The notes beneath the pieces are model-generated. The model worked only from the letters and a program-made list of their open reading frames with translations. It ran no database searches and had not been told where the DNA came from. The position numbers were made by a program, and so were the translations under genes. Below are positions 41,470-55,000 of a DNA stretch of 64,000 nt, in pieces (within the stretch, counting starts at the first letter, position 1; every line of letters starts with the position of its first letter). The stretch lies in NCBI GenBank assembly GCA_013433145.1, contig CM024186.1, positions 2,373,501-2,437,500 of the forward strand, written 5' to 3'. The stretch comes from Ascaris suum. Taxonomy: Eukaryota > Nematoda > Chromadorea > Rhabditida > Ascarididae.

Positions 41470-41612
41470 CTAAGTATTAAACGTGAGTAGTCAGAATTCG
41501 ACGAGGATTCAGTGGTGAGGAGGGTATTAAGTTGAGGATTGTCGAGGGGATGTTGCTGGATATCATCGTTGAAGTGCACCATCTTTGAGCAATATTCTCG
41601 AATCGAACGCAT
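41470..41612 (-). CDS. Probable first coding exon, unrecognised gene
   Basis: From ATG, 47 codons plus two bases to a TTAG/GTTAGC donor. The codons are clearly coding-like (AAC, GAC, TAC, CTC, ATC). The product is hydrophilic: MRSIREYCSKMVHFNDDIQQ, then HPLDNPQLNTLLTTESSSNS. Upstream sequence holds CRE-like and A/T-box elements, as for a promoter-proximal exon. Possible later exons are at 40865-40952 and 37031-37123, whose phases fit. Confidence 0.45.
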
Positions 41613-41704
41613 CTATGTTGTGACTGATGATACACAGATTTGCACTTCTAACCACAGCACACAACACGATTCTTCAACGTCGAGTGACCAACTACGGGCA
41701 ATAT

Positions 41705-41790
41705 GCTTCCCTTTTTAAGCGTACACCTGCGCACGCATCATTTCACACGGCAATACGAAGGCAACAATTTTATGACGTCGCTTGTTTCTA
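41705..41790 (-). promoter_or_regulatory. Possible promoter elements upstream of the exon at 41612
   Basis: On the minus strand a CRE-like GACGTC core (TGACGTCG on the plus strand at 41773-41780) is followed by an A/T box, GCTTAAAAAGGG (about 41710-41722), roughly 100 nt before the ATG. Elements read by eye only. Confidence 0.25.
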
Positions 41791-42149
41791 TGGCGTAACC
41801 AGATGAATGTTGCGACAGCTGATATGAAAGCGGAAACCAAACCGAGGAAATTAAATATCTGTGCATAACTCATTATATGCAAAAATAAGTATATACCTGT
41901 ATGTGTCTTATTTTATTCAATAAACTATTATATTGGACTATAGTTCCATTGTTGGTCATAAATTTGAAAAAAAAACTGATAATACCCTCGATTTTATCGA
42001 TATTGCTGCATTTAGGAGATTGTCTCACCATATTATCTCATCGTATAAAATGAGAAGCTCTCTCCTCTCAGTTTCATATATCAATTTCCACAGTTGTTTT
42101 TTGTTGTATTTTATGAGAAATTATGTTCGTAAATTTCTTTATTGAATTA

Positions 42150-45122
42150 TAGTCTAATATTAGATGTATACCTTCTGAATTTATTCATCTCTCATTTCAA
42201 TATTCGTTCGTTGCCGTTATAAAACCCGTTGAATTTCAAAATGCAACGTTACACATCGATTAGGATGCTTCCGAAGAACTTCTTTTCTGAAGGTGTGATT
42301 CCGAAAAAAATATATCGTAAGGCTTCAACGAGGCAATATTAACAGTTCAATAAAAGCAACACTTTTCATCGAGCAATAATCTAACGGGTGAATTTATTAA
42401 TTAAGCTATTAGTTTATTTTCATCTATTGCGATTTATCTCTACGTATCGGCATTCAGTATATTTAAACGGCAATATTATTTGCAAATAGATGACTATTCT
42501 TAATGCTTCACTTCAAAAATTACGTACCATCTAGTACACTTCAAATTGTCATCAGGTGCTCTCAAGAGGGATTAAATGGTGCTTGACCAAGAAGTTAGTC
42601 CCATGAAGCAAGCGCACTCGAAAAGATGTTTTTAGGGTGAGCACTGTCAACTTCAACTTCCTCGAAGTCATTTCTGAGAAAGGAGGGGGGGGGGGGGGGA
42701 AGAATTCGAAAGTTTTCATCCATCATAAACTTAGACTAGAAGGGTTCTACCATCGAACCTCGGCGCTTCGTGGTAGCACCTGTTCAATTACAGATTGCCT
42801 CGAGTATAGCCAGATTGTCGGCGGCAGTCGAAAGAGAGACGCCTAAGCGTATACTCTTTCTTTTGCAGCATCTATCATTTGAAGTACACGATGAGAAGCA
42901 TAAGCTTTAACGTTGATTTCCGGTAGATTCATGCAAAATTTGATGTCTTTTCAACAAATTTCTACACAACGAAAAGGAAAAAAAAAATCGAAAAATCAAA
43001 TTGGTTTTCAATAATCCATCGATTTTAAATAGAAAGTTAAATGAACCTTATAGTTTTTTTATGCAGTTAATCTCAGCGAACAACATCCAACATGACCTCA
43101 ATTAAAATTTCAAACTGTGCAATTTCTGCACGCATTCATTTCTTATGGAAAAACTCTAAGTGTGACACTTAATAAAATCAACTACTATATCTATACAATT
43201 TCATATTATTTTAGAAGACCAATAAAACGAAGACCTTATTTAAAACAGTAATAAATTGGAACAAATCTGCAGTCATGGCTAAGCATTTAATAAATAAGCA
43301 ATAATGCATAAGTCATTATGCCAATTTAAGTGAAAAAAATTTGAGAGTGAAAATTGAGTGAAAATTATAAGAAAAAAAAATCACGAAATGGATCAACATA
43401 TTGTTTTACGACGTTCAAAAAGAGGTGGATTGACAAATGTGATAAAAATTGAATTTAATTTATACCTCCCAAAAAAAGAAATCATCGATGACTCATATTG
43501 AGGGACGTGAAAAAATTCTGCAGTTTTGTTGAAATTTAAAAATAATCTAGTCAACTTATTTGCTAAATTTCGAATGATAGCCGATGATTTTATCATCATA
43601 GCCTCATAATTTTATAGCTTTGTTTGCTGATAATGAAACGGATTTTGTGTCTTCATGATACGACCGCTTTAGTGAATTTAGCAACACAAATTAGGCTGTT
43701 TTGAACAAACGAAGTTTCTACGAGACATCTTCAAGATCGGCAAGTTACGTTTGTAGTACAGCTGTATAGTCGTCGTCTTTGCATTTAGTAAAAGACACCT
43801 TCTCCTCTTATGAAATGAAATCAAGACCTAATTTTTTTTTTTTGAACGATATCCGTCCTCGAAAGCAAATAAGTCGAAAAAATATAGAGCTAAGCTTTAA
43901 ATAAATATAATAAAATATATGATCAAATGTGTCTATTAAGTGCACACATAACTTTTCATGGTAGTTCCTTAGATTTCATGGCAAATTTCACTAAATTTTT
44001 AAACGATTCGATACATCAGATCAACAAATTAAATGAAGCATAAAGAGAAGAGTTTTATGGTGTATAACATAGACGCCATAGTGTGTGGCGTGTCACTAGA
44101 AGAAGATCATAGTGAAAGATATTGAATGTCATCGTCAGAGGCAACTAAAATGGAGGTGCTGATTAAGGACATACACCCCGCTGGTTAGGGATCGTTTCTC
44201 TGTGAAAAGACTCCCGCATTGACATGCGCCGTTACCAACGCTCTTCTTGCACTTTCAGTGAAATAGTCATTCTACACCTCTTGTTTAATGCTTAATGCTT
44301 TCGAATTTTGTGATTACCTCACAGTTGCACTTTTTATTCACATCTATACCATTCCATTTGCAGTACAATAGTTCGATGAGACGAAATTAATGACCGACCA
44401 ATAGGGATTTGAAGAAATTTTCTACGGTGGCTAGTTGACTGAAAATTGAGTATGATTTTTTTCATTAGAAATCTTTTTGCCTGCTAGATAGCAGCTGAAG
44501 AAAAAACGTCAAAGATAGGGAGTCTTTTCATAGGGAGTCTCTAAAAAAAGGTCTCGTCAAAGAGATTTTTTTTTCATTTTCGACTGCAGGAGTCTTTTTT
44601 CGATTGGAATATGGAATATCACAGGCAGAAATTCAGGAAAAACAGCATATAATTAAGTGCACAGCAGCTCAATTAATGTTTTTTAAAAATGTATGGATAG
44701 ATGTGCTTATTTGCTACTCACTCGAATGAATCGGTGTGTTACTCAGTTGTATCAGATTTTATTAAATATGCGAAACTTGGCTGAAAAAATAAGTGAGAAC
44801 GAACGATTCGGCCTGCTGAATAATGCATTTAAGTGAACAGACAAGCGTATAGATAAATATGGGAAACCATTATAATGAATCAAGATATTCAAGTATTATA
44901 GGTCTTAGAGACAAAATGATAATTTTTTTTTAAAACAAATGGTCGTTGAAGAAAATGACGATTATGGATACCAATCCCACCGTTCTTCAGCGTAATCTGA
45001 ATTCCGCATATATTTTTTAACTCCGAAAAATTTAAGTGTTAGTAATATACTTGATCGGTTGATTGATTTTGATCGAGAATTTACCGGAAACCACACAGAC
45101 AACACAAATGAAACATTTCAGC

Positions 45123-45220
<98 letters not shown>

Positions 45221-47530
45221 CGTTTATTATATATTGGATTCGTGCAATAAGCTAAAGAAAAGAAAATTCCAACAAGAAAATAAGGAAGAGAAATTATATT
45301 TGCAGTACCATACTGTATTTATCGATACCGTAACTTTACATTCTTTGTTTACAAGGCGAATCGCTGATAGGTAGCAGCACCCAACCTCTTCCGATTTTTT
45401 TTTTTGAAATTTACTGTTGAATCCAAAGTCATAAAATTTCATTGATTTAATTCTGGCTACGAAACGAACTTTATGCCGCATTTATAATAGCGAAATAATA
45501 ATATTTCGTCTCAAAAATGATACGTGGATAGAAAATAAATTAGTGGTCACTATAAGCTGAGTAAATCCCGATCGAAATTCCTACGTTTCTATGTAATCAC
45601 TTCTTTGATAGTGATAAACTCTATAGGTTTCGCCTAATCTACTGTTCCAGCGATCATCACCATTACGAACCAAGCATAATGCAAATAAAACTGATCGATA
45701 ATATCGTTACCGCAGCAATCGGCTGAATTTACTTACTAGTAAACAATCACTACAATCCTTTTTGGTTGTGAAGATTGCTTCTAGTAATTTGATTGCTTTC
45801 TTCCGAGTAATATGGACCTAAATATTTTAATGCAAAATGCTATTTCCTTATGAAGCATGTAAATGAAATTCTCTCTTAGAAAACTATTTACCCAGTATAA
45901 TTTGGGAGTTAAACGAAACAGCGACACATAACAAAGGCAAAAGTTAAGAGATGTATATAATCTCAGTGACACACAACGTTAAACAGGTAAGATGAACAAC
46001 AAAGGTGCACGCATATGAACGATTGTCCTCTCCTATGTGTCATTTGAGGTAAGAAAGAAATAGGAAATAATTGGGGCATTTTCTATCTCCCAACAAGACA
46101 TGAACTAAAAAGCGCCTATTTGTATACATCACGGCAATAATGAGATACGAAGAGGCGTATTCGTGCACAAACATTTCCTTTTTTTCTGCTCGGTAATCTC
46201 AGTGTTTCATTTAATGCTCCAAATAACACTTTTCTCTCACGATTGGCCTTTGCATTGCACTTGAAAACGAAAAGCAACAGCGAATAATTAAAGCAAAAGA
46301 TGATAATAATGATAAGTTGAATATTTGATAAAAGTAATTACTTATTACGATGAAGTAATTTAAAGAGCATAAGTTTTTATCGAATTGAGGCGCGTTAGAC
46401 GAGTTGGGAAGTTGTATTTGTGGAACGCGTTGCGATAAACAGACTTATCACAGGATGATCATCTTCATAAGTGCATTTGCGCATTTGTTTATCGTTATCA
46501 GCCACGAAGTCTACGAGCGAAAACGGCTAAAATGACAAATTTTGCTATATCTAATTAATCATAGAATCAATCTTTAAAAAATTGACTGGCAAGCTCAAGT
46601 TTAATTTCAAGCAAAAAAAAAATGAAAAATGCCATAAACATGCGCATAGATTGTAGCCAATTAACGCATTCATATCCAAGAGTACACACTTATTACTGAG
46701 GTATTCATGGATATATAGGCACATTTGGAAAACTCATCAAGACTGAATTCAAAATTTATGACATGAAACAACCGGTGGAATTTTCTTTTTTTGCGTAAAT
46801 TTCTCAACTGCTAAATGCACAGAGATTATTTTTGATGAAAAAAAAACTTCATAGCTCTCGTAAATAAAGAGCTATATTTTCCATGCAAATTTATATAAGG
46901 GAAAATGAGATGAGATCCTATTCGTTGATCGTCTTCAATAGCTGTATAAATATTGCATGAGTTTTCATTTCTAATTTATAAATTATTTACAATATATGCA
47001 CTAATTAATTTAATGCATCCATTGAAATTTTTTTTTAGTGTTACAATAAACGCAGAATTACTGATCAAAAACAATAAAATTTTCATTAAAAAGATTTTTT
47101 TTGTTGCGTGAATGCGAGCGATACAATGAAGTAAAAAATGGAACATTTTATTTGCATATTAAAAGGATATCCCATATATGGTTGTATCAGAAATTTAATT
47201 AGAATGAATGAAATTCATTCATGCATGAATTTCCACTTTTTTTTTCATGAAAGTACATCGTTTCTTTTTTTTTTTTTTGCTCTTCGAATACGACCTATTA
47301 AAGAGTCACTAAATAAGCTCTTCCCTCTTATGAAAAGAAATAGTCCCGTTCCAAATAATTCGCTCAAAAAAACTCCTTAAATGTGAAAGGACAAAAGCGC
47401 CGATTAGCGTGCGCTCTCATCATTTCGCTTTTGTATAGTGATTTGTAAAATGGCTTCATAGCCATTACTTAATTTCTACTTGATGATCACTTTCTGCGTG
47501 AAAAAAAAATGCATCATATGCGCCGATCGA
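42150..47530. other. Stretch without a supported gene
   Basis: Contains the TA tract at 45124 and a poly(G) run at 42685. Small coding-like islands near 42,730-42,850 and 44,170-44,270 lack splice sites that would make a model. Confidence 0.4.
45124..45216. repeat. (TA)n microsatellite, about 93 bp
   Basis: Uninterrupted alternating TA. Confidence 0.97.
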
Positions 47531-47534
47531 AATA

Positions 47535-47650
47535 TCGCGGTATGTGGTGTGAATCTACCAATCGTGGTATATCCACCACAATCTTGATACATACCAATCA
47601 TTATATATCCAACAATACTAGTACACACCAACTGTGATATATCTAAGTCC
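47535..47650. repeat. Degenerate minisatellite, about 35-bp period
   Basis: Three diverged copies: ACCAATCGTGGTATATCC, ACCAATCATTATATATCC and ACCAACTGTGATATATC. Confidence 0.6.
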
Positions 47651-48707
47651 TCACAAACACTTCGCCACTGGTTGTAGAGCGTAAAGCAACGAAAATTCGT
47701 CGAACTTTCACCTTGTCAAGCTCAATGAGGCGCAAACATTCCACTGGAAATAACCAATAGATCAACATTTTTGTCAGCTAGCAATCCAGTGGAAAAAATT
47801 GTGGCACCTAGATTTTTTTCACGCTTTTCTACGTTCTTTTCTAAACTTTTTCAACCTTTTCCACTGCATATTCATTGTTCTTACAGTACTCTCGAAAATT
47901 GCAGCTCCCCTCTTAGTGTTTTGCGATCGCAATTCATTCTCTTGCAACAAACTTTTTCATTTCTTTTCAAATATCTCGAAATTCTTTCGCAATAATTTTT
48001 ACAGCTCTTGATCACGCTTCACAAATATATTCTCTATCGTTGTTCCATTTCTTTCATCTTTTCACGGTACTTTTCAAAAAAAAAATTTTTTTTTCGACTC
48101 GCCACCTTTTTCTTTGTTCCGTATTTTTTTTTTCTTTTTCAAACGTACTCTATCATTGTTTCACTAATACGTTCACAAATTCAGCAATAGTATAACTCTT
48201 TTTTTTTCATAGTAGAAATCTTTTTCCTCTAATGTCCACTCAATGAATAAAATGATTCCCGAATTTCAAGCAATATTTTATGCACATCTTCGATAGTTTA
48301 GCCGATTCGGATGTGAAAAATGAATTTAGAGTAGAAATGATACTCTTCGAGAGCAGGAAAAAAGGCATATGACTTCAAAAAAAAACAGTGACTCTGTAGG
48401 TCCTAGGTAACGAGGTGAGAGTTGCACGATCCAAGAGTCACGTTATAGCATTACGTTACTGCTAAAACGGGCATAACAGATTGGAGTCCGCGTTAAGGTT
48501 AGACAGCGTCCGTATTTTAGTTCAGAGCACTGCATGCATTACACCCTTCATGAAATCCGTAGAACACCCGTACCTCAGAGTTCTCCGGAAATCCTCAGAT
48601 GACAACGAATCTCGAGTCACTGTGAGATTCAACATTTTCTCGAATGTAGTTCAGTAGTTCTGGGGTAGTTCCGAAAACCCTCAGATGTCCCACCCTCCTT
48701 GTTTCAC

Positions 48708-49286
48708 TTATAGGGTGCTAAACTCCTCTATTTCAAACAGTATGTAGGAGGAGATCCTCCGTATACGCTGTGTGACATAATGAATCGTATCCCTCCCGCG
48801 GGCGGAAAACTTCTCACGTTTGTTGAGGGTTCCCGCATTCTGAAAATCGGATGGGGGATTCTGGAGAGAGGAGTTACCGCGAAGGAAAAGACGGGGATTT
48901 CGGAAACAGCTGGTTTTATTACGAGGTCGTTTTCGTATCTCCTTGCATGATTTGAATATTGAGCCATAACCTATATTAAAAACGAGTTTTTTTAAAGCGA
49001 GCTTCTTTATGTTCTCAAATTTTAAGCTAATGAATGATTTGTTGTGATCAAATGAGTTCTTGTGATCTTGGTAGTCCTCATTTTGATTAGTAAGATTAGC
49101 CGATACTTGTGTTGATGTTGATGTTGACGTCTCATTTGTGTGGATTATGATTTGCCTTAGGCGCCGTAGCCGAAAATAATTGGCTGCGATCCTGCTTGCT
49201 AAGCAATGTGTGTATTTTTTTTTATCGTCTCTGATCGTTGTTGCTCGCAGTAAACGGGTTTCGTTACTTTGGTGGGTTTTTTTCAC
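48708..49286 (-). CDS. 192-codon open frame, unrecognised
   Basis: This is the longest open frame outside the simple repeats and longer than expected by chance. The first 60 codons give a basic product with a TSTSTSTQ run. The 3' half (48728-48967) is also open in another frame with a more ordinary composition (SEIPVFSFAVTPLSRIPHPI). A frame change, a GTATCG donor near 49105, or an old mobile element could explain this. No transposase or reverse-transcriptase motif seen. Confidence 0.28.
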   Translation of the reverse strand: MKKTHQSNETRLLRATTIRDDKKKYTHCLASRIAANYFRLRRLRQIIIHTNETSTSTSTQVSANLTNQNEDYQDHKNSFDHNKSFISLKFENIKKLALKKLVFNIGYGSIFKSCKEIRKRPRNKTSCFRNPRLFLRGNSSLQNPPSDFQNAGTLNKREKFSARGRDTIHYVTQRIRRISSYILFEIEEFSTL

Positions 49287-50979
49287 ACGCTAAAAACGGT
49301 CGTAGTTTCCAATTTGCATATTAAAGAAGCCAAAAATTAGTGAATTTCAAGAATGAAACAATTATGCAAATGATGAACGTAGCTGATACATTTACACATC
49401 ACCGTTTTCGCATCTTCCATGTATTCAAGTCACAAATGGAAAAAATCGTCGCTAATTATAAATGACCCTTAACTCAATAAGTGCAAAAAGAACTTTCTAG
49501 AAAACTATCAGAGAGTATAAAAATATCAATAAGCAAAAAAAAAAAACCAACAAGAAAAGTGGTTAAGAAAGAAACCAAAGAATTTCCATAATGATAAAAA
49601 TTTATGCAATAATTATTGAAAAAAAAAAACACATCAAAATACAAAACGCCATACTCAAATAGGCCTAACAATGAAGATTTTAAAAACAATAAAGCGGATA
49701 ATCATGACAGTTTATCTGAAAGATCAATTAAAACTATCAAAAGTGGAGCAATATTCATGAAAAGTAAGTTATGACAATATTCGTCATCGACTGGAAACTA
49801 ATATACGATCAGAAAATTGTTGAAATTACAAATCAGCTGTCAATAATTTGCAAAATATCATTTCATCTTGTAACGATCGAACCATATTTTTTAATAATAT
49901 CAGTACAACAAATATTTCATAAATGAATCACTCAGTAAAAAATAACCTGTAAAAGTTATGGAACGTATTATGGAATGTTTTGAAAAAAAAAAGATTTTTC
50001 GAAACCAATCGCAATATTAAAAGAACTATTAAAAATCCCAGATATTAAATTTAAGCCTAAAACTTCATCCTCCAATGAAAACTTCAAATATTCTCTAAAA
50101 ATAACTGCTCCCCTAATCAGGTTACATTATGCTTGGTAGGAACAACATATTATCGTGTTATACCTGTCACCTTTTTATTTACCTGTACCGGTCAACATTC
50201 GCCTGAAAGGGAAAGCGCTAGTATTTCATGGTAATATCCAAAATGCTTGTATAAGAAAACTTAAAAATGAACCTAACATAAGGAAAGAAAGAGAACAATA
50301 CATAGAACAAATTGTGAACCACCCTTGAAAATTTGCACATACAATTAAAGCGCATTAAAAGATGGAAGACAGAGGTGGGAAACATATATGTAACTGAAGA
50401 AGGTCGAGCCTTAAAGCAAATTCGAAATCCGTAGTGGGAAGGAGATCACCTTATAAACAAAAATTTAAAAAAAAAACCTTGGCCTTACAACAGACAAGGA
50501 ATAAATATCTCTGGAAAATTTTCCCTATTCCTTCTGGAGTATGTTCCATCAATCTCTACCGTATCCCTCTAATTAAACACCTCCTTGCAGAATAAAAATG
50601 CTCGTTAAGACTTTCATTATTTTTAAAAAAGAAGAACGTTTCTACACACAACGAATGACTAACAACGAAAAGAAGTTTATATTACTCTGAAAACTCGTCA
50701 ATCACTATCGACGATAAAAAGGCAAAAAAAAAGAATTACTGGTAAATTGAAATCGCCGAACGGCAAATATGGCATGAAATCAATGTATTTAGTCAGCGAA
50801 TTATCATCAATAGAATTTGTGAATTTATAGAATCAACACCCTTACAGTGATTATGCTAATACGTCAATGAAAGCTAGCCAAGTATAAGCCTACAAGAAGA
50901 TGAGTGGATATTAAGCGGGAGGTGGGGAGGAGGGCGGAGTCAAAGAGGGAATTCGGAGCTGAGAACAGTCATACCTCTT

Positions 50980-51291
50980 ATGATATCTCTACTACACTCA
51001 ACAGTAATGTCAAAACAGCATGGATTACTTAAATCTGCAACAATGCAAACATGTGAGCATTTTCAAACACCGCTTCGAAAAAAGGCACCATTACATATGC
51101 AGTCAAATATAGAAGCTTGCAATGAAAAAAAATTTTCTTTTTCAAAGACATTTTCCCAAGCGTTGCCCCCTTCTCGCCCTTCTTATTGTCCACGTAAGCA
51201 ACATCTTTCCACCGCCTATTCTCAGCTGAACACCATTCAAGCTCATTTAGTAGAATTTTCGAATAGCAAGCCCCCAACAATCATTACATAG
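50980..51291 (+). CDS. ORF, 103 codons, unrecognised
   Basis: ATG to TAG, polar and His/Gln/Ser-rich (MSKQHGLLKSATMQTCEHFQ, QALPPSRPSYCPRKQHLSTA). The minus strand is also open from 51280 to 51029. Length alone is not significant here. Confidence 0.22.
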   Translation: MISLLHSTVMSKQHGLLKSATMQTCEHFQTPLRKKAPLHMQSNIEACNEKKFSFSKTFSQALPPSRPSYCPRKQHLSTAYSQLNTIQAHLVEFSNSKPPTIIT

Positions 51292-51744
51292 ATCCGCATA
51301 CCTAAATCACTAGCAAAGTGAAAGAAACAAAATACTATTAAAAATTAGCCTATAAAGACAAAAACAGTTTACATACTTAACAGCTAGCAACCCCATGAAG
51401 CCGATTGAAAAAGAAAACAGATTGAAAGGAAAATTGGAACAGCATTCCGATAAAACGGTCACTCGGCAAAAACGCTGACCGGCAGCAACGACTGTGCAAA
51501 ATTTTCCACCACCATATGAACTGATTAGAGATTTCGCGACGTGCGCACTATTAAGATTTGCTCATGAATCAGAGATTGGAAGTCGATAGATTTCAAGAAA
51601 TAAAATGAGGGAACTTCCAATGCGAAACGATGAATAAGCAGAAAAGCCGAGAAATCTTGAGATTCTCGATTGTAGAGCACAAGTTTCTCCTTACATTTTG
51701 TTTCCGGAAATAGGAAAGATATTTATATTTCAAATGAAGGAAAG

Positions 51745-52016
51745 GTAGCTAATCCTCGTGCCTTCCTTCCGCTCCCGATCAGATGCCAATGTCGACAGTT
51801 CCAACGGCGATTTGACCGAAGCGACCATCGAGTCGTGGGTCCGCACAGGTCGTACATACAAACAACTCAAAATAAAACCCGACCGACACTTTGGGTTCTT
51901 TTTTGACTGGGACTTCGTTCAGAATCGCGCCTCACTACCGGTCGACTTCTACAAGATACTGAGGCAGAAAGTTTTGGCGCGGACCCTTTACGCACCGTTG
52001 TCTCGATGAGTTGTTC
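51745..52016 (+). CDS. Possible coding exon of the same plus-strand gene
   Basis: An open frame reading SRSDANVDSSNGDLTEATIE and then WVRTGRTYKQLKIKPDRHFG, with C-rich third codon positions, ending at a TGA near 52014. It overlaps the last exon of the CLCC1-like gene on the other strand, so at least part may be its antisense shadow. If only the first third is exonic, a GTGGGT donor near 51835 joins in phase to the exon at 52146. Confidence 0.25.
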
Positions 52017-52087
52017 TTTACAGCCCTCGACTGCCGTCGGTCTTGCAAATCGAGAAGCCGAACGACCTCGCAATGAAGGTGTCACAC
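51867..52087 (-). CDS. CLCC1-like exon 7 (Arg/Ser-rich cytosolic tail, provisional)
   Basis: Acceptor CATTTCAG, the right phase (two bases completing the split codon) and 73 sense codons to a TGA. The tail is rich in Arg, Ser and Thr with no membrane segment, like the disordered tail of CLCC1 proteins. Caution: the opposite strand here is also open with good codon use, so one of the two readings may be a shadow. Confidence 0.6.
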
Positions 52088-55000
52088 CTGAAATGATCAT
52101 ATGATATTCAGCAAAGTATTTAAATTGATATTTTGTTCCCGCAAGGATCGATGTCAACGAAACGTTTCATATGGAGATACCGCCAGATGAATATAGAACA
52201 GATCGGCCTAGTCGTGCCACGAAATATGATCCGCGCGCGGTGTTCTTGGACGTGGATCAGCAAATGCCGTTTCCCCATGTCTCTTCCCTCACTTCCTCTC
52301 TTACATTTTCAATAAAGTTTTGAGTGACGCGACCTCATTAAAGCCTCTGTCACTAATTTTTATTAATGAACCACACTCCAATAACTTTCTGCTCTGAATT
52401 TGTGGCGTCAATACGAGAATCGAAATTAGTGAGCTAACCAGAAAGGGATTTTGACGGTAAACGATTGAAACTTGGATAGAAACGTTATCAATAATGAGAC
52501 ACGATGTAAGAAAAATATCTGTAATACAAAAAAGGTTGGTCTGGGAAAGAAGATCGGCCCAATAGTACTGAAATCATCCTCAAAGCTCAAAATGACATCC
52601 ACCAGTGACAAGTAGTGTCGGCATCCTATTCAATCAGCGGTCTACTACTAGCGTTTCTAAGCCCTCTCCATGCCGTCTCCAATGTCATAAACTGATGACA
52701 TAGGCAGAATTTCAGCTATCAAATATATATCCTCATTATCGTTCCAACAATCACTTTTTAGTTTCAATAAGACGGGTCAAAACGGAGATCGAAAGGCGCA
52801 ACTCTGCACTAAGATGTGGATTTTAAACAAGGATGAAAATTAGAAAACCTATTTTCGTCACCATATTTGGCAGCTGAGAAACAGGAAACACTTTTGGGAA
52901 GCACCAAAATACAACGAGTTAGCAAGGTTTTAAGAAATAAGCTGTGCAAGAATTTCAAATCTTCAAGGCTCAAGAAAAGTTCCCCCTGATAGCCGTTCGT
53001 AAGTGGGTAAGAGAAAGATAAGAGGAACACTAGAGAGACTGATGGAGCAAGTGGAAGAAGGAAAATGATAGATTATACATAAATGAGAGTGATAAACACA
53101 ATGCAAGTATGAAAGAAACTGAAAACTTAAACATTTGCGAGGATTCAAATATCTATATTTTTCCTCCGAATACATTAATGATTCATTTAGTGGTCACTCG
53201 CCACACTGCAGTTAACGATTCGTCCAGTGGTCATTCAGCACATCCTTACCAGCCTCATATCCCATTTCCAGCTGCAAATTTCCTCCCCTTCGCTTCCAAC
53301 CCCTTCCAGGTTGATTGGTATCTTTCTTTAAATTTTATCACCTCAACTCTTACCCTTAAAAAAGCAAACAAAACTCACCTCGAAAAGCCTCCATCTTTAT
53401 TACTACCAATAAACAAAACAAAATAAAAATATTCGAACTTACTGGCCGGTTCAAGTGTCGCAAATATTGTCCTCAGTCTATAGCCGCATGCCCAGAAAAG
53501 AATCGAAATAGTAAGGAAAACGAAGAGCACTGTTTTGACGAGAACAAGTGGAATTGGTGAATCACGATAGAACTCATTGAAGAACACATTGAAGTGACGT
53601 CCGAAAATACCCAACGGTGTGAATATAAAATTCGATAAAACATCGCACACAACGTCGAGTGGCGAGATCTCATACAACGGATCAACAAAAAGGTCCTGAA
53701 ATATATTTATATTTTTAAACAAACAATAATATTGACGACGCTATATGCACTTAAATCTATTTGCCACTAACACTCGGGGTTTTGAATAATACTTCCGCAT
53801 TTAAAAAATATATATAATAATACAGAATTATGACGAATCTCTCGAAATTTTAAACAGAACAGCCGAATTTGAGATCAGAAAATTGCCCTTGAAGGGTAGA
53901 ACGATGCTACTCGGGAAGAAAATCTTATCGAGAGGCCTAGATTTAATTTGCCATAAAGTATCAGTGTTACGCTAATTTACGAAATAATTCCGTTCACATA
54001 ACATTTATTTCGTCAGGTAGACCGCTTTTCTAAATAATTAATATTCGCCCACAAATTGCTTACATAGGGACTCCAACTGTACAACTCGTTGACTATAGCC
54101 CACATCGTATTGGGAACTAGACCTACGAGTTAAACTGTAAACTTACGACTTAAGTAGTAGACCCTCGCAAAATAACAGGTGAACATCTCCAAATGATCGA
54201 AATTCAAAAAATTTTTTTAAAAATTACCGAGCAAAAATCCACTCAAATTTTGAAATTTTTGTATGAGTCCGTTCTGCGGATTTTTTCGGCTTTAAGATCT
54301 AACAAGGCCACTTCCCACAGTATTTCGCCCAATATTCTATAAACACAGGTTAACATATATACACAAGAAAACAGCTCGAATCGATAAAACGTAAAAGGCC
54401 AAATTCGATTCGAAGCTTTATTTACATCAAATCCCAAATGTGATATCGATGTCACTTTTGACTAGTCGTTGAATAGTACCCACATATAAATAGGTAAACA
54501 AAAAAGCTGAAATCATTCGCAAAATTGTAATTTATCTTCGAAATGCTAAAGCCGAAGATATTTTGTTGCAAATCTATAAGAAAGTGCGATCCTGAGAGTA
54601 GAGAGAACATCAGACACAAAGCTGTGAAGATCTACTGATTGCTGAAGGAGGACTCACGTCGGATATGCAAATGCGGAGTGAACAAAGAGAGAGTGTGGGT
54701 TCCGTCAATCATGGAGACTTTAACTAATCGATCAACCGATTCTTTGAGTGAGCATATTGTATACCTACTTCATGGTACTGAAGACATTCGCTCTTTCCTT
54801 TAATAAACACAAGTCCGCCTAGAATGTTCAGTGCCTCTGATATAAGACCCTTCGGTTTACAGTGATCGGCGATCGCCATTTTCGAACGTGCAATACGTGC
54901 CGCAACATTCTCCTGCAAATTCCGATTTTCAGATTAGAAAAAACCTTGTCTAGCAACTCAAAATCTGAACCCCGTTTCCTCTCAAATATTTGCCAAATAT

